NCBI GenBank assembly: GCA_030615025.1 | Contig: JAUXAB010000006.1 | Location: 1-64,000 of the forward strand | Length of the DNA: 64,000 nt | Source: Phycisphaerae bacterium | GTDB lineage: Bacteria > Planctomycetota > Phycisphaerae > Sedimentisphaerales > Anaerobacaceae | Reading direction: 5' to 3' | Shown: positions 17,349 to 25,103 of the stretch, in pieces | Numbering within the stretch: position 1 is the first letter of the stretch | Layout of the letters: each line of letters opens with the position of its first letter | Translations under genes and position numbers: made by a program | The notes under the pieces: model-generated | Databases searched by the model: none | What the model was told of the DNA's origin: nothing | What the model saw: the letters and a program-made list of their open reading frames with translations, nothing else

Positions 17349-20300
17349 ATGGATAAGCAACGTATTTTTCTTTTGACATATAGTGCCATCTTTTTTGTCA
17401 TTATGGCGGAAACAGCGAGTGCCGGCAGTGGAAGAAGTGACCGCGAGCTAGCGCATCACTTGCTCACAAAGGCCGGTACATCGCGAGGACTCTGCTCGCT
17501 GCTGGGATGCGAGGGCGGAACGTTGGCGCTCGAACTTGTCCGGGGCAGCCAGTTCCTTCTCTACGTACAGGACCCGCGGCCAGCGACTGTTGCCGCTGCA
17601 CAAAAAGCGCTTGACGTTGATGGACTTTATGGTACTCGGGTGCTCGTTGAGCGAAAGCCCCTGGATTCCCTTCCCTTTGCGGACAATACCGTTGATGTGG
17701 TGCTTGCCCCACTTGGTGTTAAACCCGCAGTACAGGGAACCGGTGTCTCCCATAAATTGAAAGACTTATCGATCAAACAGATCTTACGAGTCCTGCGTCC
17801 TGGCGGTAGAGCTATTATTGGTACTGTTACAGGTGCAGAAAAACAATTGACTAAGAAACAACTGTCACAGTGGATACGAAAGCATCGTATAGAGAAGAGA
17901 AGTTTCAAGATTGTACAAGACACCTTTGGAACATGGTTGGAAATCACAAAGCCTCAGCCAAAGGGCACAGACTCATGGAGTCATTGGGAGCACGGGCCGG
18001 ACAACAATCCTGTGTCGAAAGACACCGTCATAAAGGCTCCCTACAGAACCCAGTGGCTGGGTGGGCCTCTCTATTCTGCGATGCCAGCCATCACTACGGC
18101 AGCCGGAGGACGTATTTTCACGGCCTTGGGGCATATAGCGCACCATAGACGCGAGGAACCATGGCTTAATATTCTGTTAGCCAGAAACGGTTATAATGGA
18201 ACCCTCCTGTGGTCACGCAAGCTTCCGGACGGTTACCTCGTGCACCGGTCTGCGTTCATTGCCACCGAAGATTGCTTCTACATGATCGAAAATGATGGGT
18301 GCTTGAAACTGGATCCTGAAAGCGGCAGGGAGATGGATAGAATTCATATCCCAGAAATCGAAGGCGAATGGAAATACATCGCCTTACAGGATGGTGTGCT
18401 TTATGTTCTTGCCGGCACTGTTAAGGATTCCTCGGAAACGACCATAGTGCGCAGTAAACACAGCCACTGGAGTTGGGGCGAGCTCAGTCCCGGTTACTAT
18501 CAGGCGAAAGTACCTTGGGGATTCGGCACGACGCTTGCTGCCTATGACATAAAGCAAAAGAAGGTCCTCTGGCGGCACTCAGAAGATAAGCAGATCGATT
18601 CCAGGGCCTTAGTGATAGGTGATGGTAAAATCTTCTTTTACTGTCCAGATGAGTACACTGGTTGCATCGATGCTTTGTCCGGACAAGTCAAGTGGCGAAA
18701 TAACGACCCCAAAGTGATCCGCCTGATCGAAGAGCCAGGCAGGGGCCTAAAATCAACGCCAGGATTCCGAACAACATGTTATTGCTTGTATACGCCTGAT
18801 GTGATTTTCTTTCAGGCCCAAACTCGAATGAATGTGGTTGCCATCTCATCCAAGGACGGAAAACTTCTATGGACGCGAAAGAAGACAACGAACAATCCCA
18901 ATATGCTCTATGCAGATGGCAAACTCATAGTGGGTATAGGCCCGGGCGGCAGCACGCTCGTGCTTGAGCCATTGACAGGCGAGACCGTGAAAGACCTTGG
19001 CTTTACAAAACGATCTTGTGCACGCCTGACCGCAACTCCGGATTCTTTCTTTTGTCGAGGCTGGCCCGAGGGCTTGACGCGTTACGACAGGAATGCCAAA
19101 ATTGTATTGTTTAACGGCGCGTTGCGACCCGCCTGCAACGATGGTGTCATCGCGGCAAACGGACTGCTCTATATCGGGCCATGGCTTTGTGACTGTAATC
19201 TCTCGTTGATGGGCACCTCCGGACTCTGCTCGGCCGGTGATTTCAGGGTAGAGGTCCAAGACCCGGTATCACAACGGCTTGAGGTGTGTGAAGGAAGCAA
19301 TTCTGTGGCTGCGTTTCCTGAGATTATCGAGGAAGATTGGCCCACATACCGAGGAAGCAACAACCGAAGTGCCTGTTCAACCGCGAGTATCCCGGCCGAT
19401 CCGAAATCGCTTTGGACATACCGTGCATCGGCTTCTTACAGGCCGAGTGCTCCTACGTCTGCAGGAGAACTGGTTTTCCTGTGCGGCGACGATGGAAAGG
19501 TTCGTGCCATTGATGGCGATACGGGCAATTTGAAGTGGTCTTTTGCTACTGCAGGACCGATTGCACAGCCGCCGACCGTGTGGAAAGGACGGGCCTATGT
19601 GGGATCAAGCGATGGCGCAGTGTACTGTCTTGAGGCGGCCACAGGGCGGCTCCTCTGGCGCTTCAGAGTGGCACCCGTGGAAAGGCGGATAATGGTTTAT
19701 GACAGGCTTTGCTCAACGTGGCCGATTACGAGCGGTGTGTTGGTCCAGGAAGGCGTTGCCTATGCGGCAGCAGGCATCATTGACTATGATGGTACTTACG
19801 TGTATGCGCTGGACGCCGAATCTGGAAAACCGAAATGGGATAATACAACATCAGGGCACTTGGACAAGATGCTGAGAAAAGGAGTATCAGCCCAGGGAAT
19901 TCTTACGATCGCAGGCAATCATCTTTGGATGCCAGGTGGAAATATCATCTCCCCTGCCTGTTACAGCTTGAAGGATGGCAAATGTCTGTCAATATCCGTC
20001 GGCAATGGTTCACCGCGGACTAATCGTGGCGAGGAGATAGGAGTTCTTGGGGAAGATCACCTAATCTTTGGCGGACGCCTCCGGTATTCAGGGCTTCGTA
20101 ACTACGTGAATCCTGCGGCGTTCACTATTGCAAAGATCGGCAGTGGTGGAATCGGCAAGGCCATACACATTGGATTTGGGAAAATTCCATCGGCATGGTC
20201 AACCGACAGGTTTGTCATGGCCAATGGTCCGCTGAGTGTGCCCACGTGCATAGACAGTGGTGTACTCGTTGAGCACGCCGAGAAAGCCAGCCCGATGAAC

Positions 20301-20600
20301 CTTCGCCAACAGTACAGGTATGCAAACACGCTCAAGAAGAGCTGGACTGCACAGGAACTTAAGGACAGTGACACGGTTGCGTTTGTAATTGCGAAAAACG
20401 CCATTCTCACAGAGCTTCGAGAGCAGCGGCCCCGTTCACTGTCTTCAAACTGGATTTTGGCTGGACTCGATCCTGATACTGGTAGGGTCATGTGGAGGAA
20501 GCGGCTGCCATCAGCAGTACTTCCCGGAGGCCTTCTTGTTGACCGCCATGGCCGGATCATAGTTGTGCATGAGGATGGCAGTGTGAGCTGTTTTGGGTAA
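17349..20600 (+). CDS. Exported methyltransferase-like / PQQ beta-propeller protein, copy B
   Basis: 1,083 residues, ATG preceded by GGGAGG. Signal peptide YSAIFFVIMAETASAG. Same architecture as the upstream gene: a methyltransferase-like head, then two beta-propeller blocks with CIDALSGQVKW, AIDGDTGNLKW and ALDAESGKPKW, and a WPTYRGSNNRS joint. The SAM motif is degenerate (SLLGCEGGTLALEL in place of hxGxGxG), although ILRVLRPGGRAII is kept. The Cys pair is conserved (GPWLCDCN), as is the NGLLY before it. The two genes are 203 bases apart and probably arose by duplication, with the head of this copy losing cofactor binding. Confidence 0.8.
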   Translation: MDKQRIFLLTYSAIFFVIMAETASAGSGRSDRELAHHLLTKAGTSRGLCSLLGCEGGTLALELVRGSQFLLYVQDPRPATVAAAQKALDVDGLYGTRVLVERKPLDSLPFADNTVDVVLAPLGVKPAVQGTGVSHKLKDLSIKQILRVLRPGGRAIIGTVTGAEKQLTKKQLSQWIRKHRIEKRSFKIVQDTFGTWLEITKPQPKGTDSWSHWEHGPDNNPVSKDTVIKAPYRTQWLGGPLYSAMPAITTAAGGRIFTALGHIAHHRREEPWLNILLARNGYNGTLLWSRKLPDGYLVHRSAFIATEDCFYMIENDGCLKLDPESGREMDRIHIPEIEGEWKYIALQDGVLYVLAGTVKDSSETTIVRSKHSHWSWGELSPGYYQAKVPWGFGTTLAAYDIKQKKVLWRHSEDKQIDSRALVIGDGKIFFYCPDEYTGCIDALSGQVKWRNNDPKVIRLIEEPGRGLKSTPGFRTTCYCLYTPDVIFFQAQTRMNVVAISSKDGKLLWTRKKTTNNPNMLYADGKLIVGIGPGGSTLVLEPLTGETVKDLGFTKRSCARLTATPDSFFCRGWPEGLTRYDRNAKIVLFNGALRPACNDGVIAANGLLYIGPWLCDCNLSLMGTSGLCSAGDFRVEVQDPVSQRLEVCEGSNSVAAFPEIIEEDWPTYRGSNNRSACSTASIPADPKSLWTYRASASYRPSAPTSAGELVFLCGDDGKVRAIDGDTGNLKWSFATAGPIAQPPTVWKGRAYVGSSDGAVYCLEAATGRLLWRFRVAPVERRIMVYDRLCSTWPITSGVLVQEGVAYAAAGIIDYDGTYVYALDAESGKPKWDNTTSGHLDKMLRKGVSAQGILTIAGNHLWMPGGNIISPACYSLKDGKCLSISVGNGSPRTNRGEEIGVLGEDHLIFGGRLRYSGLRNYVNPAAFTIAKIGSGGIGKAIHIGFGKIPSAWSTDRFVMANGPLSVPTCIDSGVLVEHAEKASPMNLRQQYRYANTLKKSWTAQELKDSDTVAFVIAKNAILTELREQRPRSLSSNWILAGLDPDTGRVMWRKRLPSAVLPGGLLVDRHGRIIVVHEDGSVSCFG

Positions 20601-20939
20601 GGCCGTCCGGACTCGATACTCCGGCAGCGACGTCTTTGCTGGACTCGATACTCGTAGAATCGAGGATCGGGAATTAAACTGTTTTTACCTACGACATCGT
20701 AAAATGAGTGGCCGATTTTTTGGAAGGAGGTGCTGTATGTTTCATCGAACCACCGTTGACTACAATTCCATCGATTTTTCCGAAATCTCCCCAGTCCCAC
20801 TTGCTGCGGTTCATTCCAATTGGGTATAGAAAAACAATAAAAGCTCAAACATATTTGAACTGACATTTCCCTATTTAACCGGTTACAGAACATAATTTTC
20901 TCCGTACAACCTCCCACAGCAAAAAGTTGAAGTAGGCGT

Positions 20940-21310
20940 AGAGGCGATGGTGGTGAAATTGGGTTTGACTGGGTTTGTTTTCCCCGCGTCTGCAAAGTGG
21001 TACATTTTCATAATCCTTTGTTAAAACAAAACTTATGTTCATTTGAGCATCCAGCAAATTGGCTTTGTTTTGGCTTTGTTTTTTCATAGCCCTTATCCGC
21101 ATTTTTCTTCATAATCCTTTGTAACTACACACTTTGCATCAATTTTACCCTCTGGCAAATTGGGTTTGTATTGGGTTTGTTTTGGCTTTGATTGGCTTTG
21201 AATTGGGTTTGTTTTCACCAAGTGTCCAATTGGATTTATTTTCATAATGCTTTGTTATAAAAGAAGTTACATTCACTTGACTTTTTTGGAAATTGGCTTT
21301 GTTTTGCATA
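20940..21310. repeat. Imperfect tandem repeats (AAATTGGCTTTGTTTT family)
   Basis: At least three units of about 80-130 bases. Each contains TTTCATAATCCTTTGT (or ATGCTTTGT), then an unrelated middle, then AAATTGG[CG]TTTGTTTT and further TTGG[CG]TTTG copies. Unit anchors lie near 21008, 21111 and 21240. In minus-strand frames the units translate to Asn-Lys-Pro-Ile/Gln-Thr-Gln-Phe-like strings, which create spurious ORFs but have no codon constraint. Confidence 0.65.
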
Positions 21311-21746
21311 AAAAAGCTGATTTGTAGAGGACTCTCTACAGTTGTAAAGGTGCCTTATAGGCACGTAAATAATAGGCACGTAAATAACTGCTGCCTTATA
21401 GGCAGGTAAATAACTGGATACTCGATACTTGTGAATGGTTAAATGGCTCATGGTTCACGGTTTAAGGTTAACGGTTTCCGAATATTGGCCTGTTTTCGGC
21501 CGGGGGCAAAAAAGACGCGCCTCTATAATTGGGCGAACATGCGCGTTTGAGTCGAAAATACAAGCCGTTTCTCGTCGCTCGTTGCTCGTAACTCGTTTAT
21601 ATGAAAGGAGATAAAAAATTTTTAGATTTTTGGGTTTTTGCTGGTAGGTAGCTGCGTTTTTGATTGAAAATTTGACGCAGATTATGGGGTTTTTGGATGC
21701 AGCTTTTGAAGTGTGCGGGTTGTGCTGGGGTGGCGACAGGAAGTGT

Positions 21747-21770
21747 ATTAGTATATGCGTATATACTAAT
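21747..21770. repeat. Perfect 10-base inverted repeat with 4-base loop
   Basis: ATTAGTATAT, GCGT, ATATACTAAT. The arms are perfect reverse complements. No T-run follows, so it is not a standard terminator. It could be an operator or a cruciform-prone site; no gene sits close enough to choose. Confidence 0.5.
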
Positions 21771-22210
21771 GTACTACACTAAGAATCGAGGGTTTGAGAA
21801 TCATGGTTTTTTAGCGGGGGGTTTAGGGGAGGTGGTTATTTGAAAGTGGAGGGTGAGGGGGTTAGCTTGTAGGGATTAGGCAGTCTGGGTAAGAAAAAGC
21901 GATAAAAAACGATTGAAAACGTTTGAAAATATTCGAAAATATTCGACACTTTTAGACGCAGATTTGGTGATGGTGAATGGTTAATTGGTGATTGGTAATT
22001 GGTGAGTTCGTCTAAAGCCGGGTTCCGTCGAAGCCGGACCCCATTTGTGAAGCTGGCCAAAAACATATTTTTAGATTGGGATTAACGCAGATTTTTTGGG
22101 CTGAACAAATTTTAGAATTTGGCCATACTTTGAAGACAAGGGGAAAACCTGACCCTGCCGACTGGGTCGTAAACATTGCAGTGTAATAGTTTTTATTCTA
22201 TACTACTGCC

Positions 22211-22957
22211 ATGCCGATGAAGAAGAGAAAACAAAGGCGGGCAGTGGTTAGGGAAACGTCCGAACAGATAGCAAACGGGATTCGGATCGAATTGCGTAGT
22301 ATCATTCGCCAATGGGATAGTCTACGTAGACCATTCAACAGCTTTCGGACATTAGCGCATCGGCCAGAAGGTGAGCCACGTTATTATGTTCTTTTTGATA
22401 ATAATCCACGTAGAAGGATACGCGGTCTAAAGGCCAAAATTAAAGAGATAAAGTTGCCTGACGAAAGAATTCATGACGAAATTTTGCACCTTGCCCAGAG
22501 TGTTTGGCATTTGAAAGACCGGCTGAATCAATTAGCAAAGGCAAAAAAGAAAGAAGTTGGAATCGAAGCATTAGTCAACCAGAGTGTTCATCTTCAGGTT
22601 TGCTCTGATCTGGCCAATGAGAAAAAGCATGGCAGAACGGAAAATCGGTCTGGGGTCTCACCGAAGTTAAGTTTGGTAAAGTTCAATACCAGTATGAATG
22701 GCACATTAGAGTTTTTCTACGATGGGGTTAGCAAAGAAAAGGAACTACTGGTCACTAATCCAGTTCCTATTCCTTATACTGTTGATATATTGATAAATGA
22801 CGGAAAAGAATCACTGGGAGATGCTGTAGAATACATTTGCAAAGCTTTTGACTGCTGGCTACCAACCATCCGTCAACTGGATATTGTTAAAAAGGATGAT
22901 TCTGAAAGAAAACTTGTCGAATTGTTATATCCTTCACAAAAAGAGACAAGCGATTGA
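22211..22957 (+). CDS. Hypothetical protein with a C-x-D-x-A-N-x3-KH motif
   Basis: 248 residues, not recognised. The N-terminus is strongly basic (KKRKQRRAVVRE). The middle is helical and contains QVCSDLANEKKHG, reminiscent of the [C/A]-D-[ILV]-[AC]-N-x3-KH helix of some HEPN-like all-alpha proteins; this resemblance is from memory and weak. The C-terminal half is predicted mixed beta (TLEFFYDG, VPIPYTVDILIND). No clear ribosome binding site precedes the ATG. It sits alone in a repeat-rich region beside a restriction-modification scar, a typical setting for accessory or defence genes, but no function is claimed. Confidence 0.55.
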   Translation: MPMKKRKQRRAVVRETSEQIANGIRIELRSIIRQWDSLRRPFNSFRTLAHRPEGEPRYYVLFDNNPRRRIRGLKAKIKEIKLPDERIHDEILHLAQSVWHLKDRLNQLAKAKKKEVGIEALVNQSVHLQVCSDLANEKKHGRTENRSGVSPKLSLVKFNTSMNGTLEFFYDGVSKEKELLVTNPVPIPYTVDILINDGKESLGDAVEYICKAFDCWLPTIRQLDIVKKDDSERKLVELLYPSQKETSD

Positions 22958-23022
22958 AATCGCAAATCATATGCAAGTTGGTTGAAATTGAGTCCGTGTC
23001 AATCTGTGAAATCCGTGGTTTC

Positions 23023-23166
23023 TTACCCTTCTTCGATGATTTTTATTTCTTCTTTGGTTAGGCCGTAGAGGTCGTAGGTGAGGTTGTCGATTTGTTTGTC
23101 AGTGGTGTTGATTTGTCGTTGGATACTGGTTTTTTCGGCTGGGACTTTTTCAACAGCCCCGCTGTC
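23023..23166 (-). pseudogene. C-terminal scar of a type II N6-adenine restriction-modification enzyme
   Basis: A minus-strand frame ending at the TAA at 23023-23025 reads QRQINTTDKQIDNLTYDLYG followed by LTKEEIKIIEEG. The QRQI-x-x-TD-x-QID-x-LVYxLYGLTEEEI tail is the characteristic C-terminus of Eco57I-like and related adenine-specific methylase/endonuclease proteins. The frame is closed about 45 codons upstream and an unrelated membrane-protein gene follows, so only the tail remains. It lies below the usual ORF length cutoffs. Confidence 0.65.
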
Positions 23167-23167
23167 C

Positions 23168-23788
23168 CTATTTTCCCATTAGGTGTCTCACCCACGGGGC
23201 CAGTGTTACTTTCACAACTTTCACACACTTCCAAACACAAGGCAACAAAACACAAAGCAACAAGATGAGGTTAATAACGGATAGTACAACAATGAAAAAC
23301 ATTGATGCCTTTGCCGAGGAAGGTAATAGAGAGAGATCTATTGAGCAGATGTCAAGTTTGACTGCAAGGTTGTTAAGGTAATCTTGGTGTTTGGCACATA
23401 TGCCCAGTGCGTATAGCATGCCTATGAAAATAGCAACACCGGCTATGGTAGAAATGACCAAGAAAAGTCCCTGACGGAGTGGCGGGACAGAAGCTTTATG
23501 ATTGGTCCCAAATGCAAATCCCCAGCAAGCCCCGACGATGCCGAAATATACCGAAATCGCGGCTATGAACACAATAAAGTATGTGTTATGCACTGCGATG
23601 ATGCTTTCGAATGCCAGTCTGTCGTTTTCGCCTGTCGACTGGCCCGAATCGAGGATCCCCGGTTCCCGGGGAATGCCCTTGCTAGCATTTGGCTGGTGCT
23701 TGGCTTCTACCACTGTCGGTAAAGATGAGGTGCATAATGAGAACGCTATAACGAGACAGAATATAAAGATACATATTGTAGCTTTCAA
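23168..23788 (-). CDS. Hypothetical multi-pass membrane protein
   Basis: 206 residues. N-terminal signal or first TM segment (ICIFIFCLVIAFSLC), a polar stretch of about 45 residues, then three strongly hydrophobic segments: YFIVFIAAISVYFGIVGACW, LFLVISTIAGVAIFIGMLYA and FFIVVLSVINLILLLCVLLP. The C-terminal tail is basic (KVVKVTLAPWVRHLMGK). No family is recognised. The stop lies only a couple of bases from the restriction-modification scar. Forty bases separate it from the start side of the neighbouring orphan gene, so the two may be co-transcribed. Confidence 0.55.
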   Translation of the reverse strand: MKATICIFIFCLVIAFSLCTSSLPTVVEAKHQPNASKGIPREPGILDSGQSTGENDRLAFESIIAVHNTYFIVFIAAISVYFGIVGACWGFAFGTNHKASVPPLRQGLFLVISTIAGVAIFIGMLYALGICAKHQDYLNNLAVKLDICSIDLSLLPSSAKASMFFIVVLSVINLILLLCVLLPCVWKCVKVVKVTLAPWVRHLMGK

Positions 23789-23828
23789 CTAGGCGTCCTT
23801 TTGGTTGATATAGCCTTAGCTAAATTAG

Positions 23829-24392
23829 TTACAGAAACAAAGCTCTTAGTGTTTGTTTAAATGCTAGGATATCTATTCGGGTCTGTCCACTAAAATCACG
23901 GGCACGCAGCCCATTAATTCTGCACTCCTCATAATTTCCGACAAAAAACATCAAAACAGGGATTTGATAAAATTTAACATAATTCACAAATTCATTTTCG
24001 ATGTGCAACATTTCTTGAGGGCAACATACGGTTACACAAGACTGTAAATGACCATAGTCTTGCATGTGTTTTTCGATGGACTTCTGCACGTCCTCAAAAT
24101 TCGTATTGAAGTGGTAAGAGAAATGCATATCATCAAGATTTTTTACTAAATCTTTCGTGGGATCTGACTTGCACTCCTCCAAAGAGAAATCGCACTCGTT
24201 CTGCATTCTATAAACGCAAAGGGGATGCTTGATACAAAAAGGAAGCAAAACGATTGGCGAAGTATTTCTAAAGCTATTCGCTGTCCCGTTCGCTATATAA
24301 GTACCATAAGGGTTACTATCGTTATATCTCTTTACCGTGATGCGTTTCCCTAGGGTAGCTGCGAAATCTTCAAGAAGTGCTTCGGTCTTCAT
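23829..24392 (-). CDS. Hypothetical cysteine-rich cytoplasmic protein
   Basis: 187 residues, no signal peptide or TM segments. It has nine cysteines, several in the spacing CIKHPLCVYRMQNEC, then C-x10-ish SCVTVCC; this could bind metal or a cofactor. The N-terminus (TEALLEDFAATLGKRITVKR) looks like a small regulatory or ligand-binding fold. No confident family. A perfect 16-base palindrome lies 20 bases upstream of the start, suggesting its own regulation. Confidence 0.5.
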   Translation of the reverse strand: MKTEALLEDFAATLGKRITVKRYNDSNPYGTYIANGTANSFRNTSPIVLLPFCIKHPLCVYRMQNECDFSLEECKSDPTKDLVKNLDDMHFSYHFNTNFEDVQKSIEKHMQDYGHLQSCVTVCCPQEMLHIENEFVNYVKFYQIPVLMFFVGNYEECRINGLRARDFSGQTRIDILAFKQTLRALFL

Positions 24393-24412
24393 CTTTCTCT
24401 TATTTAGTGCCT

Positions 24413-24428
24413 TTAGAACCGGTTCTAA
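24413..24428. promoter_or_regulatory. 16-base perfect palindrome upstream of orphan gene
   Basis: TTAGAACC immediately followed by GGTTCTAA, about 20 bases upstream of the minus-strand start at 24392. The position and symmetry fit an operator for a dimeric regulator. The regulator is unknown. Confidence 0.45.
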
Positions 24429-25103
24429 TTAAAGTTCAGTGAACTTCAATATTTAATTGTCAAAAACTGATACAAACCTACTTACAGCGTCCAGTAATAA
24501 CATAAAATAGACAACGACACACCCAAAATCTGCCTGTTTCTTAATCCTTCCGGGTCTAACTGAATATCCGAGTTCTTTTCCTTTCGGCTATTCGACTAAT
24601 TTCTGCGACATATTAAGCCTTATTTATTACGGACAACGCTTTATCTACGATAGATTAAACTTGATATATGGCATATCACACTTACTTTGTCATAGCTAAA
24701 GCCTACTTTTCACGTTTTCTCCAACGTCGAACGCTAAAGCTCAGCGGCGCGGCTGGCCATGTTGGCTACTTTGGTAGTATGAGTTGACTCCTCTGTGAAC
24801 GGGCAGGATTTTCAACAGACTTGGCACGCTTGGCTAAGTATGACAAATATATTGGGACGCCAATATCTACCCTGGAGAACTCTATTCACATGAATACGCC
24901 GGCTTAATTTGCCAAAGACTGATTATACAGGATTCGGCGGACGTGTCAACACGTGTACCGCATCGAAATCGGCGCAACCTCCAATTTGCGCTTGTTGAGA
25001 ATCCGCTAAAGAAGTAGAATAATGTACCGTTGTGCGTTCCAGGGACTACGGGCGCAAGAGACGGAATGTTTCTACTCAAAACGGACTCATTCGGAGGCAA
25101 CAC
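24429..25103. other. Intergenic stretch, no gene recognised
   Basis: AT-rich up to about 24700, then more mixed. I see no ORF with codon-like structure, no tRNA and no convincing promoter. The ribosome binding site CGGAGG for the gene at 25104 lies at its end. Confidence 0.5.

Larger units (their letters stand above)
20601..22210. other. 1.6 kb repeat-rich non-coding region
   Basis: No convincing gene is present. It contains a 13-base direct repeat (GGACTCGATACTC at 20609 and 20641), a block of GT-rich tandem repeats (20940-21310), a short repeat ATAGGCACGTAAATA with variants at about 21356-21412, and a perfect inverted repeat at 21747-21770. A 30-codon frame at 20737-20829 starts behind AAGGAGG but matches nothing I know. 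On the opposite strand the same bases read KWDWGDFGKIDGIVVNGG, which looks like residue of an older coding sequence. Confidence 0.5.

Noticed and set aside
20737-20829. 30-codon frame behind AAGGAGG
   Set aside because: A strong ribosome-binding-like site, but no membrane segment, no known motif, and the opposite strand also reads coding-like there. It is noted only inside the region entry.
20940-21310. CRISPR array
   Set aside because: Units are imperfect, of unequal length, with no constant repeat and unique spacers, and no cas genes are nearby.
24413-24428. LexA/SOS box
   Set aside because: GAACCGGTTC has the half-sites but with two rather than four central bases, and the gene behind it is not a recognised SOS gene.
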